64,000 nucleotides of DNA from NCBI GenBank assembly GCA_036377595.1, contig DASUYB010000017.1, positions 43,175 through 107,174 on the forward strand, in the 5' to 3' direction. Of the stretch, positions 19,210-27,957 are shown in pieces; position 1 is the stretch's first letter, and the number at the start of each line of letters is the position of its first letter. This DNA is from Longimicrobium sp. (GTDB taxonomy: Bacteria > Gemmatimonadota > Gemmatimonadetes > Longimicrobiales > Longimicrobiaceae). The notes beneath the pieces are model-generated. The model was given only the letters and a program-made list of their open reading frames with translations. It was not told where the DNA came from and made no database searches. The translations under genes and the position numbers were made by a program.

Positions 19210-20079
19210 ATGACAGATGAGATGAGCGAGACCGGGCAGGAGATCAACCCGCAGATCGAGCAGGCGAGGCAGGCGCTGGAGGGGATCGTGGTGGTCCTGT
19301 GGCAGACGCAGGACTACGTGAACATCGCCGGCACCATCCGGGCGATGAAGAACTTCGGTCTGACGCGCCTGCGCCTGGTCAGCCCCGCGCTGTGGGACCC
19401 TTATCGCATCGAGGGGATCGCGCACGACACCAAGGACATCGTGGCGTGCACGGAGATCTTCGACACGCTCGACGAGGCGCTGGCCGACTGCTCGTACGTG
19501 ATCGGGATGACCGCGCGCGAGCGCCGCGCCAAGCGCGCCGTGGCCCGCCCGCGCGACCTCGCGCCCGAGCTGCTCGCGCGCGTCACGTCGCCGTCCGGCG
19601 AGGAGGCGTCGGGGCCGATCGCGCTGCTGTTCGGGCGCGAGGACAAGGGGCTGAGCAACGAGGCGCTCGACCTCTGCCACCGCACCTGCATCATCCCCAC
19701 GACGGAGCACGCGTCGCTGAACCTGGCGCAGGCGGTGCTGCTGATGGCGTACGAGCTGTGGATGGCGGCCGCCGGCACCGCGCTGCCGTTCAAGCCGCCC
19801 CGCCGCGACGCGCCGCCGCCCACCGTCGAGCTGCTGCGGGTGGTGTTCGACGACATGGAGCGCGCGCTCTGGGCCATCGACTTCTTCAAGACGCGCAACA
19901 GCGAGAGCGTGATGCGCACCCTGCGCGAGCTCGTCCGCCGCGCCGACGTGGACGCGCGCGAGGCCGGCTTCCTGCGCGCCATGGCCATCGAGGTGGTGAA
20001 GTACCTGAAGCGCGCCGGCGTCTACGAGGAGCGTGGGCCGGCGGCGAAGGAGGAGGGAGTGGGGGAAGCGGCGGAGTAA
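19210..20079 (+). CDS. tRNA 2'-O-methyltransferase, TrmJ-like (SpoU/TrmH family)
   Basis: SAM-dependent 2'-O-ribose methylation of RNA; the TrmJ branch modifies position 32 of tRNA. The 289-residue product has the SPOUT signatures NIAGTIRAMKNFGLTRLRLV (residues 37-56), the FGREDKGLSNEAL motif and IPTTEHASLNLAQAV, which form the knot and cofactor pocket. A C-terminal helical extension of about 100 residues is typical of TrmJ rather than TrmH. The first of two in-frame ATGs is used; the ribosome binding site is weak. Confidence 0.85.
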   Translation: MTDEMSETGQEINPQIEQARQALEGIVVVLWQTQDYVNIAGTIRAMKNFGLTRLRLVSPALWDPYRIEGIAHDTKDIVACTEIFDTLDEALADCSYVIGMTARERRAKRAVARPRDLAPELLARVTSPSGEEASGPIALLFGREDKGLSNEALDLCHRTCIIPTTEHASLNLAQAVLLMAYELWMAAAGTALPFKPPRRDAPPPTVELLRVVFDDMERALWAIDFFKTRNSESVMRTLRELVRRADVDAREAGFLRAMAIEVVKYLKRAGVYEERGPAAKEEGVGEAAE

Positions 20080-20086
20080 GGCCGCG

Positions 20087-20302
20087 TCAGGCGTCTTCCT
20101 CCGTGTAGCCCGGCTCGCCGGGGAGCTTGATCTCCCAGGGATCGACGTGCTCGATCCTCTCGTTCCGCCAAAGGACCATCGGTACGCCCCCCGCGCGGTG
20201 CCGCCGGACGGCATCGCCAAACGCGAGACCGAATGCCTCGTCAATCGCCGAGCGGTCGCGGATCACCGCTTCGATGTCCTTCCCTGCGCGCTTCGCTCCC
20301 AT
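20087..20302 (-). CDS. Small protein downstream of zeta-like kinase, candidate antitoxin
   Basis: A 71-residue soluble protein. Sequence features are an N-terminal helix-rich part, FGDAVRRHRAGGVPMVLWRNERI (central), and an acidic C-terminus. Small proteins with a DA(I/V)..HR..G...VWR pattern frequently accompany zeta/AAA_33 kinases, so it may be the partner. The ATG at 20302 is chosen because AGGAGG lies eight bases upstream; a GTG at 20311 overlapping the kinase stop is an alternative. Antitoxin activity is inference. Confidence 0.6.
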   Translation of the reverse strand: MGAKRAGKDIEAVIRDRSAIDEAFGLAFGDAVRRHRAGGVPMVLWRNERIEHVDPWEIKLPGEPGYTEEDA

Positions 20303-20307
20303 GACGA

Positions 20308-20919
20308 TCACCTCCTGTGCTTCCTTGCGGGCGGCGCTACTAGCGTCGCCCAGTCACCTGCTTTCAGAATCTGGCAGGCCGCATCACCCACGCCAAGTGC
20401 GACGGGAGCCAGGCGGCCGGAATTCGCTCTCGTCGCATCGTACACCATCCAATCGGTCACGGCCCACCGATACACCTCGCGGAAGTTGTCGATACTGCGA
20501 TTGTACCGCCGCCGTACGTCCTCAGGCGGGACAGCATGGCCTCCGAGCCGCACCCGGGTAGTGACGCGCTCAACGGAGAACTCGGCGGAAGGCACCCACA
20601 AATAGAACAGGTGGATGGCATAGCCGTCGGCGCGGAGGCGCTCGAGGGTGCGGCGATGCGCGAGGCCGGAGAGCGTGGTCTCGAACGCGAAGTCGGCGCG
20701 TGCGCGGCGGAGCTCGTCCAGCCGCGCTAGCATGATGCGGCCGGCCTGCATCGCGGCCGAGGCGGGATCGAACCCGGCCAGCCCCTGGGCGATGACGTCC
20801 GCGTTCACGAACGTGCCGACCTCGAACGCGCCGACGAGCAGGCGCGGGGCCAGCGTGCTCTTCCCCGCGCCGTTCGGCCCGGCGAGAATCACGGCGTGCG
20901 GCTGCGGCGAGTCCGTCAT
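20308..20919 (-). CDS. Zeta-toxin-like P-loop kinase
   Basis: A 203-residue member of the zeta toxin/AAA_33 kinase family, which phosphorylate small nucleotide sugars or other substrates. Motifs are the Walker A GPNGAGKST (residues 14-22), FVNADVIAQGL with the conserved Asp41, FAFETTLSG (about 78-86), and a downstream RRRYNRS segment. ATG 20919 is preceded by GGAG; a GTG 33 bases upstream is less likely. The following small gene begins about where this one ends, the arrangement of a toxin-antitoxin pair. A housekeeping kinase role cannot be excluded. Confidence 0.8.
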   Translation of the reverse strand: MTDSPQPHAVILAGPNGAGKSTLAPRLLVGAFEVGTFVNADVIAQGLAGFDPASAAMQAGRIMLARLDELRRARADFAFETTLSGLAHRRTLERLRADGYAIHLFYLWVPSAEFSVERVTTRVRLGGHAVPPEDVRRRYNRSIDNFREVYRWAVTDWMVYDATRANSGRLAPVALGVGDAACQILKAGDWATLVAPPARKHRR

Positions 20920-21035
20920 CGGCTCCGGATCCGGGGGTGCGCGACGACTCACGTTAGCCCCGGATCGCGCCCGGACACAACACTGCGGACCCGAACCTGC
21001 AAGGCTGCGCCGCCGGATCGCGAGCGGAGAGGCGG

Positions 21036-21923
21036 ATGGCGAAGCGGGCGCGCGGGGTGGGGCGGAGGTTCGTGGGGATCTCGGGGTGGACGTATCCCGG
21101 GTGGCGGCGCGTATTCTATCCCGAGGGGCTGGCGCACCGCCGGGAGCTGGAGTACGCCAGCCGGAAGATGGACTCCATCGAGATCAACGGCTCGTTCTAC
21201 TCCCTCCAGCGCCCGTCGAGCTACGAGAAGTGGTACGACGAGACGCCGCCCGGCTTCGTGTTCGCGGTGAAGGGGAGCCGCTTCATCACCCACATGCTCA
21301 AGCTGCGCAACGTGGAGACGGCGCTCCCCAACTTCTTCGCGTCGGGGGTGCTGCGGCTGCGCGAGAAGCTGGGGCCCGTCCTCTGGCAGTTTCCCGAGCG
21401 GATGCCGGCGGACCTGGAGCGCTTCGCCCGGTTCCTGGAGGCGCTGCCGAAGTCGACGGATGAGGCGGCGGAGATCGCCAGGCGCCACGACCACCGCCTG
21501 GACGGCCGCGCGTGGACGGAGGCCGAGGTGGCGATGCCCGTGCGCCACGCGTTCGAGATCCGCCACCCGGGCTTCCTCGGCCCCGAGTTCGTCGCCCTGC
21601 TGCGCGAGCACAATGCGGCGCTGGTGTTCGCCGACACGGCGGGGCGCTGGCCCTATGCCGAGGACGTCACGGCGGACTTCATCTATATCCGCCTGCACGG
21701 TGCCGAGCAGCTCTACGCCAGCGGCTACAGCGACGAGCAGCTGGACTGGTGGGCCGCGCGCATCCGCGAGTGGCGGCGCGGCTGCCAGCCCGCCGACGCG
21801 ACGTGCGTGGCCCCGCGCGCCGGGGATGTCGCCACGGGGCGCGACGTGTACGTCTACTTCGACAACGACGCCAAGGTGCACGCGCCCTTCGACGCCATGC
21901 GCCTGATCGAGCGTCTGCCCTGA
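21036..21923 (+). CDS. DUF72 family protein
   Basis: A 295-residue TIM-barrel-like protein of the DUF72 family. It shows the typical start (ISGWTYPGWRRVFYPEGL), EINGSFYSLQ, TPPGFVFAVKGSRFITHM, GPVLWQFPE and, near the end, DVYVYFDND. The molecular function of the family is not established. GGAGAGG precedes the ATG. A TTG-started gene follows after 23 bases and may be co-transcribed. Confidence 0.85.
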   Translation: MAKRARGVGRRFVGISGWTYPGWRRVFYPEGLAHRRELEYASRKMDSIEINGSFYSLQRPSSYEKWYDETPPGFVFAVKGSRFITHMLKLRNVETALPNFFASGVLRLREKLGPVLWQFPERMPADLERFARFLEALPKSTDEAAEIARRHDHRLDGRAWTEAEVAMPVRHAFEIRHPGFLGPEFVALLREHNAALVFADTAGRWPYAEDVTADFIYIRLHGAEQLYASGYSDEQLDWWAARIREWRRGCQPADATCVAPRAGDVATGRDVYVYFDNDAKVHAPFDAMRLIERLP

Positions 21924-21946
21924 CACCTCACCACCGGGAGGGGCGA

Positions 21947-22621
21947 TTGGACGGGACTGCGAAGCCGCGGACGGCGCTGGTGCTCGGCGCGACGGGACTC
22001 GTCGGCGGCCACTGCGTCGACCTGCTGCTGGGGGATGACGCCTGGTCGCGCGTGACCGTGGTCGGGCGTCGGACGATCCATCGCGAGCACGCGAAGCTGG
22101 AGCAGCGCGTGGCCGACTTCGACCGGCTGGACGAGGCGGCGGACGTGTTCGCCGCGGACGACGTGTTCTGCTGCCTGGGGACGACGATCCGGAAGGCGGG
22201 CTCGCAGGAGGCGTTCCTGCGCGTGGACCACGACTATCCCGTCGCGGCGGCGCGCTTGGCGAGCGAGCGCGGGGCGACGCGCTTCCTGCTCGTCACCGCG
22301 CTGGGGGCGGACGCCGGGTCGCGCATCTTCTACAACCGCGTGAAGGGCGAGGTGGAGCGGGACGTGGCCGCGCTTCCGTTCGCCGGGGTGCTGTTCGCGC
22401 GCCCGTCGCTGATCCTGGGCGAACGCACCGAGCGCCGCCGCAGCGAGGCCATCGCGCAGAAGGTGATGCCGCTGCTTTCGCCGCTCCTGCTGGGCCCGCT
22501 GCGGAAGTACCGCGCGATTGACGCGCGCGCCGTCGCCGCCGCGATGGTGCGGCTCGCGCGCGAGCGCTTCACCGGCGTGCGCATCGTCGAATCCGACGAG
22601 CTGCAGGCCCTCGGCGGCTGA
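21947..22621 (+). CDS. NAD(P)-binding Rossmann protein (HTATIP2-like)
   Basis: A 224-residue atypical SDR. The N-terminus has the nucleotide-binding LVLGATGLVGGHC, then VTVVGRR, DDVFCCLGTTIRKAGSQ, FLLVTALGADAGSRIFYNRVKGE and a C-terminal RAVAAAMVRLA segment. This order is that of the NmrA/HTATIP2-like oxidoreductases. A TTG start at 21947 is supported by GGGAGGGG four bases upstream and by placing the Rossmann motif near the N-terminus. Substrate unknown. Confidence 0.8.
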   Translation: MDGTAKPRTALVLGATGLVGGHCVDLLLGDDAWSRVTVVGRRTIHREHAKLEQRVADFDRLDEAADVFAADDVFCCLGTTIRKAGSQEAFLRVDHDYPVAAARLASERGATRFLLVTALGADAGSRIFYNRVKGEVERDVAALPFAGVLFARPSLILGERTERRRSEAIAQKVMPLLSPLLLGPLRKYRAIDARAVAAAMVRLARERFTGVRIVESDELQALGG

Positions 22622-22639
22622 TCCCAATCCCCCAAAGAA

Positions 22640-22719
22640 TCTCACGCGGAGACGCGGAGGCGCGGAGAAACTCGGCGGCGGCAACTGAGTTCTCCGCGTC
22701 TCCGCGCCTCCGCGTGAGA
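22640..22719. repeat. H-family hairpin repeat, copy 4
   Basis: A 30-bp stem (22640-22669 with 22690-22719) with two symmetric mismatches. Each arm holds three CGCGGAG-type units, and the loop ends in TGAGTT. It lies 18 bases after the preceding gene and before the M14 promoter. Confidence 0.8.
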
Positions 22720-22774
22720 CAAAAAGATCGCCGGGGGTGGATCCTAACCGAATCACCGGTTCCGGTGTCGTTCC

Positions 22775-22803
22775 TTGACACCGGGAAACACGCGTTCGAT
22801 TCT
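22775..22803 (+). promoter_or_regulatory. Candidate sigma70 promoter of the M14 peptidase gene
   Basis: A consensus TTGACA (22775-22780) with 17-base spacing to GATTCT (22798-22803), about 100 bases before the ATG. The -35 is perfect; the -10 is weak. Confidence 0.4.
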
Positions 22804-22900
22804 ACGCGCACACAGACCTCCCCGTCACCCATCGGCGCGGCCCGCCGGCCCGTACACAGCGTACGGCGGCCCGCGCGTGACCCATCCCCGAGGAGAGCCG

Positions 22901-25693
22901 ATGCCGAGAGCCTTCCGCGCCGCGGCGGCCGCGGTCGTGCTGGCCGCGTCCGGGCTGCACGCGCAGTCTCGTCTCACCACCCCGCAGGAGCAGTTCGGCC
23001 ACGAGATCGGCGCCGACTATCAGCTGCCCAACTACACGCAGCTGGTGGCCTACTGGCAGAAGCTGGCGCAGCAGAGCGACCGGATGAAGCTGGTGGACAT
23101 CGGCCGCACGGCCGAGGGGCGCACGCAGTACATGGCCATCGTCAGCAGCCCCGAGAACCTGCGCAACGTCGAGCACTACCGGCAGATCGCCGAGCGGCTG
23201 GCGCACGCGCGCGGGGTGGACTCGCTGCAGGCCCGGCAGCTGGCGCGCGAGGGGAAGGCCATCGTCTGGATCGACGGCGGGCTGCACGCCAGCGAGGTGC
23301 TGGGCGCGCAGCAGCTGATGGAGACGCTCTGGCAGCTGGTCTCGCGCAGCGACCCCGAGACGACGCGCATCCTGAACGACTGCATCGTCCTGTTCGTGCA
23401 CGCGAACCCGGACGGGATGGAGCTGGTCTCCAACTGGTACATGCGCGACCCCGACCCGAACAAGCGCACGCTCAACGGGCTCCCCCGGCTCTACCAGAAG
23501 TACATCGGCCACGACAACAACCGGGACTTCTACGCCTCCACGCAGCCGGAGACGGAGAACATGAACCGGGTGATGTACACGCAGTGGTTCCCGCAGATCG
23601 TCTACAACCACCACCAGACGGGGCCCACGGGGACGGTGATGTTCGCGCCGCCCTTCCGCGACCCGTTCAACTACGTGTACGACCCCATCATCCCCGTGGA
23701 GATCGACCTGGTGGGCGCGGCCATGCACTCGCGCTTCGAGGCCGAAGGGAAGCCGGGGGTGACCATGCGGAAGGGGTCGAGCTACTCGACCTGGTGGAAC
23801 GGCGGGCTGCGGACCACGGCCTACTTCCACAACATGGTCGGCCTGCTGACGGAGACCATCGGCAACCCCACGCCGATGGACATCCCCTTCGTGGTGAACC
23901 AGCAGCTGCCGCGGGCGGATCTCCCGTACCCCATCGAGCCGCAGCGCTGGCACTTCCGGCAGTCCATCGACTACTCGGTGACGGCGAACTACGCGGTGAT
24001 GGACGTGGCCAGCCGCTACCGCGAGACCTTCCTGTACCGCATCTGGCGGATGGGGGCCAACTCCATCGCCCGCGGCAGCCGCGACAACTGGACGACCTAT
24101 CCCAGCCGGCTGGACCAGGTGGCCGACTCGCTGCGCGCGCGCCGGGGGACGGCGGGGCCCAACGCGGTGATGGTGCCCGGCGGCCAGTTCCAGGGCGCGC
24201 CGAACCCCGAGGAGTCGCGCCGCCTGCTGGCCCTCCTGCACCGCCCCGAGTGGCGCGACGCGCGCGGCTACGTGATCCCCGCCGACCAGCCCGACTTCGC
24301 CACGGCGACCAAGTTCGTCAACACGCTGCTGGAGAACGGGATCGAGGTGATGCGCGCTACCTCCTCGTTCACCGTCGCGGGGAAGACGTACCCGGCCGGA
24401 TCGCTGGTGGTGAAGACGGACCAGCCCTTCCGCCCGCACGTGCTGGACATGTTCGAGCCGCAGGACCACCCGAACGACTTCCTCTATCCCGGCGGCCCGC
24501 CGATCCCGCCGTACGACGTGGCGGGGTGGACGCTGGCGTACCAGATGGGGGTGAAGTTCGACCGGGTGATGGAGGGCTTCACCGGCCCGTTCGAGCGGGT
24601 GACGGCGTGGAACCTTCCGAACCCCCCGGGGCGCGTCTTCAACCCGCGCTGGACGCCGGCGGGATACGCGTTCTCGCCGCGGCAGCTCGAGTCGTTCGAG
24701 GCGGTGAACCGCCTGTTGGCGATGGGCGCCGAGGTGCGACGCGTGGAGACGGGCGGAGCGGGCGACGGCCCCCGCGCGGGCGACTTCTACGTGGCGGCCA
24801 ACGCCCGGGCGAGGCACGACAGCATCGACGCGCTGGCGCGCGAGCTGGGGGTGGACTTCCAGGCGGTGCAGCGCGCGCCGTCGGGGTCGAGGCCGCTGCA
24901 CCGGCTGCGCATCGGCCTGTGGGACCGCTACGGCGGGTCGATGCCCAGCGGGTGGACGCGCTGGATCTTCGAGCAGTTCCGCTTCCCCTACCAGGTGGTG
25001 TACGCGCCCGAGCTCGACGCGGGGAACCTGAACGCGAAGTACGACGTGCTGGTGTTCGTGGACGGCGGCATCCCCGCGGCCGACCGGCAGGGCGGCGGCG
25101 GCGGCGGGTTCGGGGGGATGCCCGACCCGGCGAGCGTCCCCGCCGAGTACCGGAACCAGCTCGGCAACGTCACCGTCGCCCGGACGGTGCCGCAGCTGAA
25201 GGCGTTCCTGGAGAACGGGGGGACGATCGTCACCGTCGGCGGGTCGACGGCGCTGGCGCGGCACCTGGGGCTGCCGGTGACCGACGCGCTGGTGGAGCGC
25301 GCGGCCGACGGCACCGAGCGGCACCTGCCGAACGAGAAGTTCTACATCCCCGGCTCCATCCTGCGCGTGGCGGTGGACCCGTCGCAGCCCGCCGCGTGGG
25401 GGATGGAAGACCACGTGGACGTGATGTTCGACGAGAGCCCGGTGATGCGCCTGGGCCCCGACGCGGCCGCGAGGGGCGTGCGCCGCATCGCCTGGTTCGA
25501 CAGCGAGCGGCCGCTGCGCAGCGGGTGGGCGTGGGGGCAGCAGTACCTGAACAACGGCGTGGCCGCCGCCGAGGCGGACGTGGGCCGCGGCAAGCTGTTC
25601 CTCTTCGGCCCGGAGATCACCTTCCGCGCCCAGCCGTACGGCACGTTCCGGTTCCTGTTCAACTCCCTCTACTCCGCCGCCGAAACGCGCTGA
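22901..25693 (+). CDS. Secreted M14-family zinc carboxypeptidase
   Basis: A 930-residue exported peptidase. A signal peptide (residues 1-21, ending LHAQ) precedes a zinc carboxypeptidase domain: His129-Ala-Ser-Glu132 is the HxxE zinc motif, NPDGME follows near residue 170, and IVYNHHQTGP supplies a later zinc His. The C-terminal half (about 450-930) contains a Gly-rich insertion (AADRQGGGGGGFGG) and a glutamine-amidotransferase-like alpha/beta domain (TVGGSTALARHLG). AGGAGA precedes the ATG. Two-domain M14 proteins of this size are common in Gemmatimonadota and Bacteroidota; substrates are unknown. Confidence 0.85.
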   Translation: MPRAFRAAAAAVVLAASGLHAQSRLTTPQEQFGHEIGADYQLPNYTQLVAYWQKLAQQSDRMKLVDIGRTAEGRTQYMAIVSSPENLRNVEHYRQIAERLAHARGVDSLQARQLAREGKAIVWIDGGLHASEVLGAQQLMETLWQLVSRSDPETTRILNDCIVLFVHANPDGMELVSNWYMRDPDPNKRTLNGLPRLYQKYIGHDNNRDFYASTQPETENMNRVMYTQWFPQIVYNHHQTGPTGTVMFAPPFRDPFNYVYDPIIPVEIDLVGAAMHSRFEAEGKPGVTMRKGSSYSTWWNGGLRTTAYFHNMVGLLTETIGNPTPMDIPFVVNQQLPRADLPYPIEPQRWHFRQSIDYSVTANYAVMDVASRYRETFLYRIWRMGANSIARGSRDNWTTYPSRLDQVADSLRARRGTAGPNAVMVPGGQFQGAPNPEESRRLLALLHRPEWRDARGYVIPADQPDFATATKFVNTLLENGIEVMRATSSFTVAGKTYPAGSLVVKTDQPFRPHVLDMFEPQDHPNDFLYPGGPPIPPYDVAGWTLAYQMGVKFDRVMEGFTGPFERVTAWNLPNPPGRVFNPRWTPAGYAFSPRQLESFEAVNRLLAMGAEVRRVETGGAGDGPRAGDFYVAANARARHDSIDALARELGVDFQAVQRAPSGSRPLHRLRIGLWDRYGGSMPSGWTRWIFEQFRFPYQVVYAPELDAGNLNAKYDVLVFVDGGIPAADRQGGGGGGFGGMPDPASVPAEYRNQLGNVTVARTVPQLKAFLENGGTIVTVGGSTALARHLGLPVTDALVERAADGTERHLPNEKFYIPGSILRVAVDPSQPAAWGMEDHVDVMFDESPVMRLGPDAAARGVRRIAWFDSERPLRSGWAWGQQYLNNGVAAAEADVGRGKLFLFGPEITFRAQPYGTFRFLFNSLYSAAETR

Positions 25694-25713
25694 GCGGCGG
25701 AGGGTGATGGAGA

Positions 25714-25745
25714 CGGGGCCCGCGGCGATCCTGCCGCGGGCCCCG
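25714..25745. terminator. Bidirectional terminator hairpin
   Basis: CGGGGCCCGCGGC and its complement form a 13-bp stem with loop GATCCT. It lies between convergent genes ending at 25693 (+) and 25770 (-). Confidence 0.8.
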
Positions 25746-25769
25746 CGTCTTGATGCGTCGACGGAGGGG

Positions 25770-26621
25770 CTACACGCCGCCAGCGACGATCGCGGACTTC
25801 GTGGTGCCGGCGACGTCCAGCCATCCGGCCTGCGCCTGCAGCTCGCGGTAGACCTCGCTCGCGCCCCTCACCGTCTCCAGCGGGAAGTCGCCGTCCTTCG
25901 CTTCGAACTCGAACGAGAACTCGGCCACCATCGGGTAGTGCTTCTGCGTGTCCTCGTCGATGACGTACCAGAAGGTGTGGCTCATCTCCAGCCGCGGCCC
26001 GCTGCCGAAGCGGAAGCCGCCCACGTGCCGAACCACCTCCGTCACCACCAAGTCGTCCACGCGTACCAGCTCCGTCTCGCCGAGGATCTTCAGGTCCTGC
26101 AGCGCGGGGAAGAGCGCGGCAGCCTCGCCGACGGTCTTCGGCAGCATCTCCTCCTTCTGGTCCTTGAGCGTGTTCGAACGTGAGTACTGGCTGGTGAACG
26201 GCGGGACGATGTCTTCCTCGAACTTCTGATCCCCATCCTGTGTAGCCGACGCGTCCTTCGAGGCGGCGAGGAGCCGGTCGGGAGAGCGGAACTTCACGGT
26301 GAGATCCAGCTTGTCTTTCTTCTTCTGGCGTACGCGCAGGATCCAGCCCTGGTTGCGGAAGCCGTTGTCGCGCGTGTCGAGGAACGATGTGGACCGCCGC
26401 TTCTCGTCGAAATCGGCATCGTCCAGCTTGTCAGGAGGCTCAGGTTTCCCCGACGCCTTCTCATTCTCGACCTCCTGCTGCGAGAGTCGCGTCCCGCCAG
26501 CGCGTTCGATGACACGAGCAACCAGTCCCATCCACTCCTTGCTCGCGTCGTCGCGGTTGTGGAAGCGCGTGGTGCTGAGCAGGAGCTTGTACTCGCGCGA
26601 GTTGATCTCTGATGTGGGCAT
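25770..26621 (-). CDS. CYTH-like domain protein
   Basis: A 283-residue soluble protein. Features resembling the CYTH/triphosphate tunnel fold are REYKLLL near the N-terminus (a degenerate ExExK), SFLDTRDNGFRNQGWILRVR, KLDLTVKFRSPD, KFEEDIVPP and a C-terminal MVAEFSFEFEAKDG. The N-terminal metal motif is weaker than in typical family members, so catalytic activity is doubtful. The start MPTSEIN was selected because upstream codons overlap the divergent gene's leader. GC content is lower than in its neighbours. Confidence 0.55.
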   Translation of the reverse strand: MPTSEINSREYKLLLSTTRFHNRDDASKEWMGLVARVIERAGGTRLSQQEVENEKASGKPEPPDKLDDADFDEKRRSTSFLDTRDNGFRNQGWILRVRQKKKDKLDLTVKFRSPDRLLAASKDASATQDGDQKFEEDIVPPFTSQYSRSNTLKDQKEEMLPKTVGEAAALFPALQDLKILGETELVRVDDLVVTEVVRHVGGFRFGSGPRLEMSHTFWYVIDEDTQKHYPMVAEFSFEFEAKDGDFPLETVRGASEVYRELQAQAGWLDVAGTTKSAIVAGGV

Positions 26622-26779
26622 CGTGGCAGCGGGGGGGATGAAGGTGGAGGAGCGGGACGTCTCGATGTGAGCCGCCCTTGAAGATTCGTTGGCCGGGAGA
26701 GATGTTTTTCCTGCGCGAGTCTCGCGGCGTGCCGCCGTGGATTCGGTCGCACGTCCGCAATTCCCCATCTCGCAACAAG

Positions 26780-27385
26780 ATGACGGAGAAGATGTTGAGA
26801 AGCCTTCGGCCGGTCCTCGCCGCGATGATTGCGGCCACGCTGGTGAGCACCGGCGCCGATGCGCAGGGCAGCACCGCGCCGCAGCAGACCACGGTCATCC
26901 TCGTCCGCCACGGCGAGAAGGACACCTCCAACCCGCTGGACCCCGATCCCGCCCTGAGCCCGGCCGGCCAGCAGCGCGCGCGGGACCTGTACCAGCTGCT
27001 GAAGGGCCGCCACGTCGACGCGATCATCACCACGCAGCTCGGCCGCACGCGGCTGACCGCGGCCCCGCTCGCCGACTCGCAGCACATCACCGCCGAAGTG
27101 GTGCCGGCGACCCGCGACGCGCAGGCCAACGCCGCGGACGTAGCCCAGTCGATCCGCACGCGCCACGCGGGCCAGACCGTGCTCGTCGTCGGCCACAGCA
27201 ACACCGTCACGAAGATCATCGCCGCGCTGGGCGGCCCCGCGCTGGCCGACATCTGCGACTCGGCGCACGGCAACCTGTTCACGCTGGTGCTGCCCGCGAA
27301 CGGCACGCCGCGGCTGGAGCGCGCCCATTACGGCGCCGCCGACCCGCCCGACGACGCGTGCGCGGACGGCCTCCGCAAGCCGTGA
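26780..27385 (+). CDS. Secreted histidine phosphatase (phosphoglycerate mutase-like)
   Basis: A 201-residue exported member of the histidine phosphatase superfamily. A signal peptide (LRPVLAAMIAATLVSTGADAQ) is followed by the catalytic LVRHGEK motif (RHG), a second ITTQLGRTRLTA segment and the later VVGHSNTV with the second catalytic His. This branch is the SixA/periplasmic type. Two start codons (26780 and 26792) are possible; GGAG lies just before the second. Divergent from the CYTH-like gene. Confidence 0.82.
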   Translation: MTEKMLRSLRPVLAAMIAATLVSTGADAQGSTAPQQTTVILVRHGEKDTSNPLDPDPALSPAGQQRARDLYQLLKGRHVDAIITTQLGRTRLTAAPLADSQHITAEVVPATRDAQANAADVAQSIRTRHAGQTVLVVGHSNTVTKIIAALGGPALADICDSAHGNLFTLVLPANGTPRLERAHYGAADPPDDACADGLRKP

Positions 27386-27389
27386 GACG

Positions 27390-27419
27390 GAGCGCCGCGG
27401 CCCTCGGGCCGCGGCGCTC
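27390..27419. terminator. Terminator hairpin overlapping a stop codon
   Basis: A 13-bp GC-only stem (27390-27402 with 27407-27419) and a four-base loop lie between the converging histidine phosphatase and DUF5655 genes. The right arm includes part of the DUF5655 stop codon (27418-27420). Confidence 0.7.
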
Positions 27420-27852
27420 AGTCCAGGTGCCTCTGCTCGCCCACGGCGTAGGACTCGCGCAGCCAGGCGGCCACCTCGGCGTCGATCTCGTCGGCGTGGC
27501 GGATGCGGAAGTGGTGCACGTGGTTGCGCGGCGAGATGGACTCGACGCGGGTGAATCGCGGATGCTCCAGCCGCCGCGCCAGCACCACGTGCGCGTCCAG
27601 CCGGTCCGCGCGCACGGTCACCGCGGCGAAGATCATCCGCACCTGGAAGCCGATGCGCGTCCGGGCGGGCGCAAGGATCACCGGCCCGCACGCCGCCACT
27701 GCCTCGGCGAAGCGCCGGTAGAGCTCCACCACGTGCTGACCCTTCCCCGCCAGGTGCTGCTCGACGGAGGCGACCACGCACGAATGCGTCTGGTTGACGT
27801 TCGCGAACGGCCGCCCGCACGTCGGGCATCGCCACAACTCGCGATCATGCAT
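27418..27852 (-). CDS. DUF5655 protein with N-terminal zinc ribbon
   Basis: A 144-residue protein. The start MHDRELWRCPTCGRPF gives a CPxC half of a zinc site, with a later HSC. The remainder matches DUF5655: VEQHLAGK, ELYRRFAEAVAACGPV, TRIGFQVRMIFAAVTVR, HVVLARRLEHPRF and SPRNHVHHFRI. The family has no known activity. It lies 105 bases downstream of the Cys-rich precursor on the same strand, but an operon is unproven. Confidence 0.8.
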   Translation of the reverse strand: MHDRELWRCPTCGRPFANVNQTHSCVVASVEQHLAGKGQHVVELYRRFAEAVAACGPVILAPARTRIGFQVRMIFAAVTVRADRLDAHVVLARRLEHPRFTRVESISPRNHVHHFRIRHADEIDAEVAAWLRESYAVGEQRHLD

Positions 27853-27957
27853 CGCTTCCACCCCGTCTGGCGCCGACAGCGGTCCTTCACCCTCCGTTTC
27901 CGGGATTGGCGGGCACCGGGGTGGCACCCGCCGTGAACAGCATCCGCCAGCCGAGCG

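Noticed and set aside
26622..26768. N-terminal extension of the CYTH-like protein and of the divergent phosphatase
   Set aside because: Both extensions overlap each other across the divergent promoter gap and have no conserved features.
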